Positions 1 through 6,559 of a DNA stretch of 10,862 bases are shown in pieces. A program made the translations under genes and the position numbers. Source of the stretch: an uncultured Prevotellaceae bacterium (GTDB lineage: Bacteria; Bacteroidota; Bacteroidia; Bacteroidales; Muribaculaceae); contig CALZFJ010000036.1 of the NCBI GenBank assembly GCA_945645715.1, positions 1 through 10,862 of the forward strand. Direction: 5' to 3'. Every line of letters begins with the position of its first letter. The first letter of the stretch is position 1. The notes beneath the pieces were generated by a model. The model had not been told where the DNA came from. It saw nothing but the letters and a program-made list of their open reading frames with translations, and did not search any database.

Positions 1-1062
1 TGCATTGCGCATGAACAGGTGGAATGCAGCGCGTGAGTCGGGGCGAATGAGGTCGGCACGGTGAGCGGGAATTAGCTGGTAGTTGGTGGGGTCGGCTTCG
101 GAGGTGCTTTTCGGGGCGGCTTTTGCAGAGCGTAGGGGTTTCTGGCAGAAGAAAAGGCGATATGAAGCCTTTATGCGCTTCAGTTTGCCGGCCCGGGTTG
201 TGAGATTTACGAGCACCATAGCACCGCCGCGGCTGTCGTCGCCATTCTGGTTGGAGATGAAATTACCCATGGAATAGACAAGGAGCGCATCTTTGCCGTA
301 GCGATTGCTGTGACGTATCTCCATAGGCTCAATCACGTGAGGATGTCCGCCGATGATAAGATCCACGCCCTTTTCTTCCACAAGCCAGTGGGCAAGAGAG
401 CGTTGCGATTCCACCGGCAGCAATTGGTACTCAATGCCCCAGTGAAGATTCACACACACCACTTCAGCCCCGCGGGAGCGAGCCTCGTCGATGTCGGCAC
501 CGATGCGGTTGCGGTCGATGTAGTTAACCACCACAGAGCCTTGCACCGGAATTCCGTTGGTGCCGTAGGTGTAACTGAGCATGGCAATTTTCAGCCCTTT
601 CACATCGACGATGAGGGGCGACACCTTGCTGCGGTGCTGACTGGAGAGAAACGTGCCTGTGTGGGGAATTTGCAGCGAATCGAGCACCGTGATTGTGCGT
701 CGCAGTCCGGCATCGCGACGGTCGAGACAGTGGTTGTTGGCGGTGAGCAGCAGGTCGAAGCCAGAGGCTGAGAGTTGCCTGGCAAAGGCATCGGGAGCGC
801 TGAAGGCAGGATAGCCCGAATAGGGAGCGCCGCCGAGCGGACATTCCAGATTCACCACGGCATAGTCGGCAGCCTTGATGTCGTCTTCTACAAAGGTGAA
901 GCAAGAGGAGTAGTCGAAAGTGCCTTTGGCACGACGGGCGGCATCGATTTGCGGACCGTGCTGCATGGCATCACCGGCAAAGAGCAAAGAAATCTCCTGC
1001 TCACCCCACACTGATTGCAGGAGTGAAAGCAGGAGAATCAATATTGTGCCTAAAGAGGTCAT
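1..1062 (-). CDS. CapA family metallophosphoesterase-like protein (3' end cut off by window edge)
   Basis: My reading of the minus strand gives an uninterrupted frame of 354 codons from an ATG at 1062 to the left edge with no stop, so the C terminus is missing. Residues 5-17 are strongly hydrophobic, suggesting a signal peptide or membrane anchor; there is no lipobox cysteine. The calcineurin-like signature of the CapA/PgsA family (poly-gamma-glutamate capsule synthesis proteins) is complete: AGDAM (29-33), NLECP (71-75), ANNH (108-111), HWGIEY (207-212), GGHPHV (238-243) and YSMGNF (263-268). These Asp, Asn and His residues would bind a metal pair. The active site is probably outside the cytoplasm. 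CapA homologues are common in bacteria without a poly-glutamate capsule, and the true substrate here is unknown. No capB or capC lies nearby. The gene starts 39 nt after the folD stop on the same strand, so it may be the last or near-last gene of the panC-to-folD transcript. Confidence 0.9.
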   Translation of the reverse strand, partial: MTSLGTILILLLSLLQSVWGEQEISLLFAGDAMQHGPQIDAARRAKGTFDYSSCFTFVEDDIKAADYAVVNLECPLGGAPYSGYPAFSAPDAFARQLSASGFDLLLTANNHCLDRRDAGLRRTITVLDSLQIPHTGTFLSSQHRSKVSPLIVDVKGLKIAMLSYTYGTNGIPVQGSVVVNYIDRNRIGADIDEARSRGAEVVCVNLHWGIEYQLLPVESQRSLAHWLVEEKGVDLIIGGHPHVIEPMEIRHSNRYGKDALLVYSMGNFISNQNGDDSRGGAMVLVNLTTRAGKLKRIKASYRLFFCQKPLRSAKAAPKSTSEADPTNYQLIPAHRADLIRPDSRAAFHLFMRNA

Positions 1063-1101
1063 TTTTCAGCTTATTAAGGGAGTCGCACCGGGAGAGATGG
1101 C

Positions 1102-1980
1102 TTAATAGACCGACTTCTGTGCTGCGAGCAGGGTGTTGCGCATGAGTGACACGATGGTCATCGGGCCTACGCCACCCGGAACCGGAGTGATGAATGAGCA
1201 CTTGGGTGCAACATTCTCAAAATCCACGTCGCCCTTGAGCTTCCAGCCGCTCTTGGTGAGGGTGGAGGGCACGCGAGTGGTGCCTACGTCGATAATCACA
1301 GCACCCTCTTTTACCATATCTTCGGTTACGAAGCCCGGTGAGCCGAGGGCGGCGATAATGATGTCGGCATTGCGGCAAATCTCCTTGATGTTATTGGTGT
1401 GGCTGTGGCATACGGTCACCGTAGCGTCGCCGGGAGTAGCTTTCTGCATCATGAGCGAAGCCACAGGCTTGCCCACGATGTTGCTGCGGCCGAGCACCAC
1501 GCAGTTGGCACCCTTGGTGGGTACGTTGTAGCGGCGAAGCAGCTCGATGATGCCGGCAGGCGTAGCCGAGAGGAAACAGGGCAGACCAATCGACATACGG
1601 CCCACGTTGATGGGGTGGAAGCCGTCAACGTCCTTGCGATAGTCGATAGCCTCAATGATTTTCTGCTCGGAGATATGCTTGGGCAATGGCAATTGCACGA
1701 TGAAACCGTCGATGTCGGCATCGGCATTGAGTGAGTCGATAGTGTCGAGAAGCTGCTGCTCGGTAACGTCGTCCTCAAAGCGAATGAGGGTGGATTTAAA
1801 ACCACATTGCTCGCAGGCTTTCACCTTATGGGCAACGTAGGTTTCGCTACCGCCGTCGTGACCCACGAGCACGGCGGCAAGGTGCGGGCGTTTTTTGCCT
1901 TCGCCCACCATCTTCTCCACCTCGGCAGCAATTTCAGCCTTGATGGTGTCGGCAATTTTCTTTCCGTCGATTAATTCCAT
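1102..1980 (-). CDS. folD: Bifunctional methylenetetrahydrofolate dehydrogenase / methenyltetrahydrofolate cyclohydrolase FolD
   Basis: This cytoplasmic enzyme interconverts 5,10-methylene-THF, 5,10-methenyl-THF and 10-formyl-THF with NAD(P), feeding purine, formyl-Met and one-carbon pathways. The 292-residue protein has the usual family length. Visible motifs in order: YVAHK (48-52, catalytic Tyr and Lys), DGFIVQLPLP (91-100, Gln96), KDVDGFHP (116-123), the Rossmann-fold nucleotide-binding GRSNIVGKP (164-172), CHSHT (191-195), IDVGTTR (230-236) and the C-terminal TPVPGGVGPMT (265-275). The PCTP-type motif reads SATPAG (138-143), with Ala in place of the common Cys; this Cys is not catalytic, so activity is expected. 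The start ATG at 1980 gives the canonical N terminus. It lies 85 nt downstream of the ffh stop and 39 nt upstream of the CapA gene, all on the same strand, so co-transcription is likely. No convincing promoter of its own was seen. Confidence 0.97.
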   Translation of the reverse strand: MELIDGKKIADTIKAEIAAEVEKMVGEGKKRPHLAAVLVGHDGGSETYVAHKVKACEQCGFKSTLIRFEDDVTEQQLLDTIDSLNADADIDGFIVQLPLPKHISEQKIIEAIDYRKDVDGFHPINVGRMSIGLPCFLSATPAGIIELLRRYNVPTKGANCVVLGRSNIVGKPVASLMMQKATPGDATVTVCHSHTNNIKEICRNADIIIAALGSPGFVTEDMVKEGAVIIDVGTTRVPSTLTKSGWKLKGDVDFENVAPKCSFITPVPGGVGPMTIVSLMRNTLLAAQKSVY

Positions 1981-2037
1981 TGTCTTGAATTTTTTATGTT
2001 ATTTATTTGGGGCATTAATTTCGCATAACCTCATGTC

Positions 2038-2050
2038 CTGCTATCAGCAG
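2038..2050 (-). other. Small hairpin in the ffh-folD gap
   Basis: The arms CTGCT and AGCAG form a 5-bp stem around a 3-nt loop, 15 nt past the ffh stop codon. On the minus strand it is not followed by a T run, so it is not a good intrinsic terminator. It might be an RNA-processing or stabilising stem between ffh and folD, or chance. Confidence 0.25.
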
Positions 2051-2065
2051 TGACGAGAATCTCTA

Positions 2066-3394
2066 TTAGCGACGGCGCATTCCGCGCATCATCTTCATAG
2101 GGTTCTTCATCGTGGCGGCAAACTTCATCATCTTGCGCGTCTCGCTGAACTGCTTTAGCAGTCGGTTGACTTCCTGTATTGATGTTCCGCTACCCTTGGC
2201 GATGCGCTGGCGGCGGCTGCCGTTGATTGCATCGGGGTGTGCACGCTCGTAGGGAGTCATAGAGTAGATGATAGCCTCAATGCTCTTGAAGGCGTTATCG
2301 TCGATGTCGATATCCTTGATAACCTTGTTCACGCCCGGAATCATCGAGGCGAGATCCTTGAGGTTACCCATCTTCTTGATTGAGCCGATTTGGGCGAGGA
2401 AGTCGTTGAAGTCGAACTGGTCTTTAGCAATCTTCTTCTGAAGTCGCTTAGCCTCTTCCTCGTCGTACTGCTGCTGCATGCGCTCAACAAACGATACTAT
2501 GTCGCCCATGCCGAGAATACGGTCAGCCATACCGGCGGGGCGGAATGGGTCGATAGCATCGAGCTTCTCACCCGTACCCACAAACTTGATAGGCTTATTC
2601 ACCACGGTGCGAATGGAGAGTGCAGCACCACCGCGGGTGTCACCGTCGAGCTTGGTGAGCACTACGCCATCGAAGTCGAGACGGTCGTTGAACTCCTTGG
2701 CGGTGTTCACGGCATCTTGACCGGTCATTGCATCGACCACGAAGAGCGTTTCGGTGGGATTTACAGCCTTCTTGATGGCTTCGATTTCCTGCATCATCTG
2801 CTCATCTACAGCCAGACGTCCGGCGGTATCGATGATTACGAGGTCGTTGTTGTTGCGCTTAGCCTCGTCGATAGCGTGGAGTGCGATGTCGATGGGGTTC
2901 TTGCTGTCGGGCTCGGAATACACCGGCACTGCAATCTGCTCACCGAGCACACGCAGCTGCTCGATAGCGGCAGGACGGTAAACGTCGCAAGCCACGAGCA
3001 ATGGGCGCTTGCCTTTCTCGCTTTTGAGCTTGCGTGCGAGCTTGCCCGAGAAAGTGGTCTTACCCGAACCTTGCAGACCCGACATGAGAATGATGGCAGG
3101 CTTGCCTTCAATCTTAAATTCGGCTTGCTCGCCACCCATGAGCAGAGCCAGCTCGTCGTGCACGATTTTCACCATCAATTCGCTTGGCTTGAGGGCGTTG
3201 ATAACGTCCTGTCCCATAGCCTTAGCCTTCACGGTGTCGGTGAATTGCTTGGCGACTTTATAGTTAACGTCGGCATCGAGAAGAGCGCGACGTACTTCTT
3301 TCAGCGTCTCGGCAACATTGATTTCGGTGATTTTGCCTTGACCTTTTAATACCTTAAATGAGCGTTCAAGTTTTTCGCTTAAATTTTCAAACAT
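2066..3394 (-). CDS. ffh: Signal recognition particle GTPase Ffh (SRP54)
   Basis: Ffh is the protein half of the bacterial signal recognition particle. It binds hydrophobic signals on nascent chains together with the 4.5S RNA and docks at FtsY by paired GTPase action at the inner membrane. The 442-residue protein has the normal three-domain plan: N domain (about 1-90, with ALLDADVNY at 37-45), G domain (about 98-295) and methionine-rich M domain (about 320-442). GTPase motifs are intact: P-loop GLQGSGKTT (106-114), DVYRPAA (137-143), DTAGR (189-193), TKLDGDTRGG (247-256) and the closing GTGEKLDAIDPF (273-284). The RNA-binding part of the M domain shows SRRQRIAKGSGTS (393-405), and the protein ends in a basic, Met-rich tail (MKMMRGMRRR). 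It starts 73 nt after the panD stop. The 4.5S RNA gene was not found in the window. Confidence 0.98.
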   Translation of the reverse strand: MFENLSEKLERSFKVLKGQGKITEINVAETLKEVRRALLDADVNYKVAKQFTDTVKAKAMGQDVINALKPSELMVKIVHDELALLMGGEQAEFKIEGKPAIILMSGLQGSGKTTFSGKLARKLKSEKGKRPLLVACDVYRPAAIEQLRVLGEQIAVPVYSEPDSKNPIDIALHAIDEAKRNNNDLVIIDTAGRLAVDEQMMQEIEAIKKAVNPTETLFVVDAMTGQDAVNTAKEFNDRLDFDGVVLTKLDGDTRGGAALSIRTVVNKPIKFVGTGEKLDAIDPFRPAGMADRILGMGDIVSFVERMQQQYDEEEAKRLQKKIAKDQFDFNDFLAQIGSIKKMGNLKDLASMIPGVNKVIKDIDIDDNAFKSIEAIIYSMTPYERAHPDAINGSRRQRIAKGSGTSIQEVNRLLKQFSETRKMMKFAATMKNPMKMMRGMRRR

Positions 3395-3467
3395 CGTGTG
3401 AAAGTATATTCTAATTTATCTCCGTGAAGGAGCTGGTTGATAATCGGTTGTGAAGTGTAGAGCGGCA

Positions 3468-3821
3468 TTATTTAATCAAGCGGTTAGTGGCAGTGTCGGG
3501 GAAGATGACTGCGGGCTTGAACGATTTAGCCTCCTCAAAGTCCATGATAGCGTATGCCATGATGATAACAATGTCGCCCGGTTGCACCTTGCGTGCGGCA
3601 GCACCGTTGAGGCACACCACGCCCGAGCCACGTTCGCCGGGAATGACGTAGGTGTCGAGTCGCTCGCCATTGTTGTTATCGACGATATAAACGCGCTCAC
3701 CGGCAATGATGTTGGCAGCGTCCATCAGGTCTTGGTCGATGGTGATGCTGCCTATGTAGTTGAGGTTTGCCTCAGTGACGGTTACGCGGTGAATCTTCGA
3801 TTTTACTACTTGTATCTGCAT
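3468..3821 (-). CDS. panD: Aspartate 1-decarboxylase precursor PanD
   Basis: PanD is a cytoplasmic pyruvoyl enzyme that decarboxylates L-aspartate to beta-alanine, the second substrate of PanC in pantothenate synthesis. The 117-residue length fits the family. The precursor cleaves itself between Gly24 and Ser25, seen here in the motif YIGSITID (22-29), to create the pyruvoyl group. Lys9, Arg54, Thr57 and Tyr58 sit at the same positions as the catalytic and substrate-binding residues of the E. coli enzyme, and NGAAAR (72-77 region) is also typical. It lies 42 nt downstream of panC on the same strand, the usual panC-panD pairing, and 73 nt upstream of ffh. Proteobacterial maturation factor PanZ is not in the window; many bacterial PanD proteins mature without it (family knowledge). 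Confidence 0.97.
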   Translation of the reverse strand: MQIQVVKSKIHRVTVTEANLNYIGSITIDQDLMDAANIIAGERVYIVDNNNGERLDTYVIPGERGSGVVCLNGAAARKVQPGDIVIIMAYAIMDFEEAKSFKPAVIFPDTATNRLIK

Positions 3822-3863
3822 CTCTTCGTTATATGGCTTATTGTTTCTTTGCTTTGATTCTGC

Positions 3864-4724
3864 TTATTCCTTGAAGTAGGTGATGTTGTCGATGAGGCGC
3901 ACATCACCGCAATACACAGTGATGCACCCCACAGCATAGCGGGTGTCGGTCCACGCCGAGATGGGCTGCATGGTGATGCCGTCAACAATCTGGTAGTATT
4001 CCACCTCCATTGCATCGTAGGCGTTGATGCCTGTGGTTACAAATTTGATGGTCTCGTCAACCGTGTGGCTCTTGGCGAAGTCGAGGCTCTCGTTGAGCAG
4101 GCGGTAGATGTTGGGCGCAACGGCACGGTTCTCGGGAGTGAGGCGCACGTTGCGGCTGCTCTTGGCAAGGCCGTCGGCCTCACGTACTATAGGGCAGGGG
4201 ACAATCTGGAGCTTGAAGCCCTCTTGGCGCACCATCTCGCGGATTACGGCAATCTGCTGGAAGTCTTTCTCGCCGAAATAGGCGCGGTCGGGCTCCACCA
4301 TCATGAACAGTTTGCTCACAATCTGTGCAACACCATTGAAATGACCCGGACGCATAGGACCTTCCATCACCTCGGCAACCGGTCCGAGATTAAACACGCG
4401 TGTGTCGGGCTCGGGATAAACTTCCTCAACCGATGGCATAAACACCACGTCGCAGCCGGCAGCCTCAAGCAGGGCTTTGTCGGCTTCCTCGGTGCGGGGA
4501 TAAGTGCGTAGGTCCTCTTTATTGTTGAATTGGGTGGGATTGACGAAAACGCTCACCACCACCACGTCGTTCTCCTTGCGACAGCGATCGACAAGCGACT
4601 TGTGACCTTCGTGCAGGGCACCCATAGTGGGTACGAGACCAATGGATTTGCCTGCCTCACGGGCTGATTTCACTGCGCTTTTCAGCTCTTTTACAGTATT
4701 TACAGTTAGCATTGCTATTTGCAT
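3864..4724 (-). CDS. panC: Pantothenate synthetase (pantoate--beta-alanine ligase) PanC
   Basis: PanC joins pantoate and beta-alanine using ATP through a pantoyl-adenylate, the last step of pantothenate synthesis in the cytoplasm. The 286-residue protein shows the nucleotidyl-transferase signature PTMGALHEGH (32-41), VFVNPTQF (59-66), TYPRTEE (74-80), MRPGHFNGVAQIVSKLF (124-140), YFGEKDFQQ (149-157) and the KMSKS-like KSSRNVRL (188-195). The start is ambiguous: the ATG at 4724 gives the extra residues MQIA, while the ATG at 4712 (residue 5) gives an N terminus closer to many homologues. I keep 4724 because no ribosome-binding site separates the two. It is the first gene of the minus-strand cluster, followed 42 nt later by panD. 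The region just upstream holds a candidate promoter and two stem-loops, the nearer ending 5 nt before the ATG, so control through leader RNA structure is possible. Confidence 0.97.
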   Translation of the reverse strand: MQIAMLTVNTVKELKSAVKSAREAGKSIGLVPTMGALHEGHKSLVDRCRKENDVVVVSVFVNPTQFNNKEDLRTYPRTEEADKALLEAAGCDVVFMPSVEEVYPEPDTRVFNLGPVAEVMEGPMRPGHFNGVAQIVSKLFMMVEPDRAYFGEKDFQQIAVIREMVRQEGFKLQIVPCPIVREADGLAKSSRNVRLTPENRAVAPNIYRLLNESLDFAKSHTVDETIKFVTTGINAYDAMEVEYYQIVDGITMQPISAWTDTRYAVGCITVYCGDVRLIDNITYFKE

Positions 4725-4729
4725 TTATC

Positions 4730-4755
4730 GTGGACTCGCACACGCGAGCATCCAC
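4730..4755 (-). promoter_or_regulatory. panC leader stem-loop 2, next to the start codon
   Basis: On the minus strand the arm GTGGA plus CTCGC pairs with GCGAG plus TCCAC around the loop GTGT, giving 10 base pairs with a 2-nt bulge (TG) on the 5' side. The stem ends 5 nt before the panC ATG at 4724, close enough to influence ribosome access. Its 5' arm can instead pair with part of stem-loop 1 (see findings). Pairing is read directly from the sequence; a regulatory role is inference. Confidence 0.5.
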
Positions 4756-4772
4756 AGCTTGTTTAACATCGG

Positions 4773-4793
4773 GGGCACTCGCACGGAGTACCC
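4773..4793 (-). promoter_or_regulatory. panC leader stem-loop 1
   Basis: In minus-strand RNA GGGUACUC pairs with GAGUGCCC around the 5-nt loop CGUGC: 8 continuous pairs including one U-G wobble. The same stretch read as plus-strand RNA has a C-A mismatch at that place, so the fold favours a minus-strand transcript, consistent with a panC leader. It shares the 8-mer GTGCGAGT with stem-loop 2. Confidence 0.45.
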
Positions 4794-4808
4794 ACTTAAA
4801 AAACTTTG

Positions 4809-4840
4809 CAAAGTAAATACATATTTGGGAATTACACAAA
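4809..4840 (-). promoter_or_regulatory. Candidate Bacteroidetes promoter for panC operon
   Basis: Read on the minus strand, TTTG (4840-4837) is followed 21 nt later by TACTTTG (4815-4809). This resembles the Bacteroidetes primary sigma consensus TTTG, 19-21 nt, TAnnTTTG, with the -7 box one base short (or with one mismatch if read as TTACTTTG). Transcription would begin near 4802, giving a leader of about 78 nt before panC. No experimental evidence is available from sequence. Confidence 0.45.
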
Positions 4841-4944
4841 TATCCCGCCATTTTTCCAAAAAAATCCCTTAAAAATCGGTGTTATGTAGGGTGAAACATA
4901 AAGTGTAAAAACGGAAAAAGTGTGATTGCGAAAGCCGCAAGCGG

Positions 4945-4982
4945 GGCATAAACGGGGCTTCTTGGGAGGAAGCCCTGATGCC
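4945..4982. repeat. Two-part inverted repeat (compound hairpin)
   Basis: The outer arms GGCAT (4945-4949) and ATGCC (4978-4982) flank the inner arms GGGCTTC (4955-4961) and GAAGCCC (4969-4975), which enclose a 7-nt loop. The arms match exactly, 12 base pairs in total, with an internal loop of 5 nt on one side and 2 nt on the other. No T run follows on either strand, so it is a poor intrinsic terminator. It sits about 220 nt from panC and 340 nt from serB. It could be a dispersed palindromic repeat, a protein-binding site or a structured RNA; the sequence alone does not decide. Confidence 0.45.
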
Positions 4983-5031
4983 ATGCAAATGTTATTCTTA
5001 ATTCAGTCACTGATAACGGGCAATTCGCTGA

Positions 5032-5071
5032 CAGCATCGTGTCGGGTGTCATCACCGAAAAAATCATGCTG
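5032..5071. repeat. Second inverted repeat in panC-serB region
   Basis: The arms CAGCAT (5032-5037) and ATGCTG (5066-5071) enclose 28 nt, within which GGTG (5045-5048) and CACC (5053-5056) form a short inner stem with a TCAT loop. The match is exact but short, so it could be chance. It is not followed by a T run on either strand. Confidence 0.3.
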
Positions 5072-5200
5072 AAAGAACCATGTTTCTGCCACTTGCTTTA
5101 TAAATGCGAAAAATGAATTGTAGGCAGAATATAATGCCTTATTGAGCTAAGATTTTCTTCAGATCGCTTGCAAAAATTGAAGAATATTTTTGCGCGGGAG

Positions 5201-5232
5201 TGTGGATATGTGAGGGATAATTTGTAATTTTG
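5201..5232 (+). promoter_or_regulatory. Candidate Bacteroidetes promoter for serB
   Basis: TAATTTTG (5225-5232) matches the Bacteroidetes -7 consensus TAnnTTTG exactly. The upstream element is weak: TGTG (5201-5204), 20 nt before it, in place of TTTG. The transcript would start near 5239 and leave a leader of about 60-87 nt depending on the serB start. A second exact -7 match, TATTTTTG (5185-5192), has no convincing -33 element. Confidence 0.35.
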
Positions 5233-5241
5233 GAGGCGCAA

Positions 5242-5281
5242 AGGCGTGAGGAGCATGCCGATTAAGGCTTCACCGATGCCT
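5242..5281 (+). promoter_or_regulatory. Possible hairpin in serB leader
   Basis: AGGC (5242-5245) pairs with GCCT (5278-5281), and GTGAG plus GC (5246-5254, with a GA bulge) pairs with GC plus TTCAC (5267-5273), one pair being G-U. The loop is 12 nt and a CGAT interruption lies on the 3' side. It falls within the inferred serB leader. The fold is imperfect and could be chance. Confidence 0.25.
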
Positions 5282-5325
5282 GTGAATTTGTATAAACAAT
5301 GAAACTGATTAATAATCACTTAGAT

Positions 5326-6558
5326 ATGAACACTACTGACAAATCGGAAACTGAATTGATTCTTATCAATATATCGGGTCAGGACCGCCCCGGCGTGACT
5401 TCGGCTCTCACTGAAATTCTTGGAAAATATGATGCCTCGATTCTCGATATCGGTCAGGCTGATATTCACCACACTCTTGCACTTGGAATCCTTTTCAAGA
5501 CTGAAAGCCACAAGAGCGGCGACATAATGAAGGAATTGCTCTTCAAGGCAGCCGAGAAGAATGTGCAGATTCGCTTCTCGCCCCTGAAGCTCGAAGACTA
5601 CGATGAGTGGGTGGGCATGCAGGGCAAGAACCGCTATATCATCACCATTTTGGCTCGCAGCATCACTGCCCGCCAGATTGCAGCGGTGAGCAAGATTGTG
5701 GCTGAGCAGGGACTGAATATCGATGCCATTCAGCGACTCACCGGACGTGTGCCGCTAAAGGACGGTGAGGAGGTGCGCACACGCTCGTGCATTGAGTTTT
5801 CGGTGCGTGGCACTCCGCGCGACCGCGAACAGATGCAACGCGACTTCATGCGTCTTACCAACGAGCTTGAATTCGACCTCTCGATGCAGGAGGATACCAT
5901 CTATCGCCGCTGCCGCCGACTGATTTGCTTCGATATGGACTCTACGCTTATCGAAACTGAGGTTATCGACGAGCTGGCGATGCGTGCCGGTGTGGGCGAC
6001 AAGGTGAAGGCAATAACAGAACGTGCTATGCGCGGCGAGATCGACTTCATAGAGAGTTTCACCGAGCGAGTGGCTCTGCTGAAGGGGCTTGATGAGAGTG
6101 TGATGAAGGAGATTGCCGAAAATCTGCCTATCGCCGAGGGTGTAGATAGACTGATGAAGGTGCTGAAGCGCACCGGATTCAAGATTGCGATTCTATCGGG
6201 TGGTTTCACTTATTTCGGAAACTACCTGAAGCAGAAATATGGTATCGACTATGTGTATGCTAACGAGCTTGAGGTAGAAGACGGCAAGCTCACCGGACGC
6301 TATGTGGGTGAGGTGGTTGATGGCCGCCGCAAAGCGGAGCTATTGAAGCTGCTGGCGCAGGTGGAGAATGTGAACATTGCGCAGACTATCGCAGTGGGCG
6401 ATGGTGCCAATGACTTGCCTATGCTCACTACCGCCGGACTGGGTATTGCCTATCACGCTAAGCCTAAGGTGAAGGCGAATGCCAAGCAGAGCATTTCGAC
6501 CATCGGGCTTGATGGTGTTCTCTACTTCCTCGGTTTCAAGGATTCGTTTATTAATTAA
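5326..6558 (+). CDS. serB: Phosphoserine phosphatase SerB with two N-terminal ACT domains
   Basis: SerB hydrolyses O-phospho-L-serine to serine, the last step of serine synthesis in the cytoplasm. From the ATG at 5326 the protein has 410 residues. An in-frame ATG at 5299 would add nine residues (MKLINNHLD); I prefer 5326 because the ACT domain begins soon after it and this matches my recollection of Bacteroidetes homologues. Two ACT-like domains (about 8-90 and 100-185) precede a HAD phosphatase domain (about 195-410). HAD motifs are complete: FDMDST (202-207, nucleophile Asp203 and acid Asp205), SGGFTYF (291-297), the Lys of DGRRK (Lys336) and GDGANDLPM (358-366). ACT domains often bind amino acids, so serine feedback is possible but not shown here. 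The start of the ACT region, ISGQDRPGVTSALTEIL, is well preserved. The patatin gene follows 49 nt downstream on the same strand without a visible terminator between them. Confidence 0.96.
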   Translation: MNTTDKSETELILINISGQDRPGVTSALTEILGKYDASILDIGQADIHHTLALGILFKTESHKSGDIMKELLFKAAEKNVQIRFSPLKLEDYDEWVGMQGKNRYIITILARSITARQIAAVSKIVAEQGLNIDAIQRLTGRVPLKDGEEVRTRSCIEFSVRGTPRDREQMQRDFMRLTNELEFDLSMQEDTIYRRCRRLICFDMDSTLIETEVIDELAMRAGVGDKVKAITERAMRGEIDFIESFTERVALLKGLDESVMKEIAENLPIAEGVDRLMKVLKRTGFKIAILSGGFTYFGNYLKQKYGIDYVYANELEVEDGKLTGRYVGEVVDGRRKAELLKLLAQVENVNIAQTIAVGDGANDLPMLTTAGLGIAYHAKPKVKANAKQSISTIGLDGVLYFLGFKDSFIN

Positions 6559-6559
6559 A

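Larger units (their letters stand above)
4725..5325. other. Divergent intergenic region between panC and serB
   Basis: About 600 bases without a supportable gene, noticeably more A+T-rich than the flanking genes in several stretches. Working from the panC side it contains two leader stem-loops (4730-4755, 4773-4793), a candidate minus-strand promoter (4809-4840), a two-part inverted repeat (4945-4982), a second inverted repeat (5032-5071), a candidate plus-strand promoter for serB (5201-5232) and a possible serB leader hairpin (5242-5281). The stretch between 4841 and 5200 is longer than two divergent promoters need, and I cannot explain it fully. Short open frames are present on both strands but show no recognisable protein. 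Confidence 0.7.

Noticed and set aside
310..771. Open frame of 153 codons on the plus strand within the CapA region
   Set aside because: The minus strand here encodes all CapA motifs in an unbroken frame; the plus-strand product resembles nothing and begins without supporting signals.
1102..1980. Ala instead of Cys in the SATPAG motif of FolD as a sign of inactivation
   Set aside because: The catalytic Tyr48, Lys52, Gln96 and the KDVDG motif are all present, and this Cys is not a catalytic residue.
2390..3349. Long open frame (319 codons) on the plus strand opposite ffh
   Set aside because: It lies entirely antisense to a clear, full-length ffh. No motif is recognisable, and its sequence is rich in His, Leu and Val in the way reversed codons of a conserved gene usually are.
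3420..3432. CTCC/GGAG hairpin between panD and ffh as a terminator
   Set aside because: Only 4 bp with a 5-nt loop and no T run on the minus strand; too weak to stop transcription.
4065..4511. Plus-strand open frame (148 codons) opposite panC
   Set aside because: Antisense shadow of panC, whose conserved motifs occupy the other strand throughout.
4945..4982. The compound hairpin as an intrinsic terminator for either flanking gene
   Set aside because: Both flanking genes start, not end, in this region, and neither strand has a T run after the stem.
4882..5067. Short minus-strand open frame (61 codons) in the panC-serB region
   Set aside because: It covers the 4945-4982 palindrome, has no recognisable domain and lies in low-complexity, A+T-rich DNA. 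I could not support it as a gene, though a repeat-associated frame is possible.
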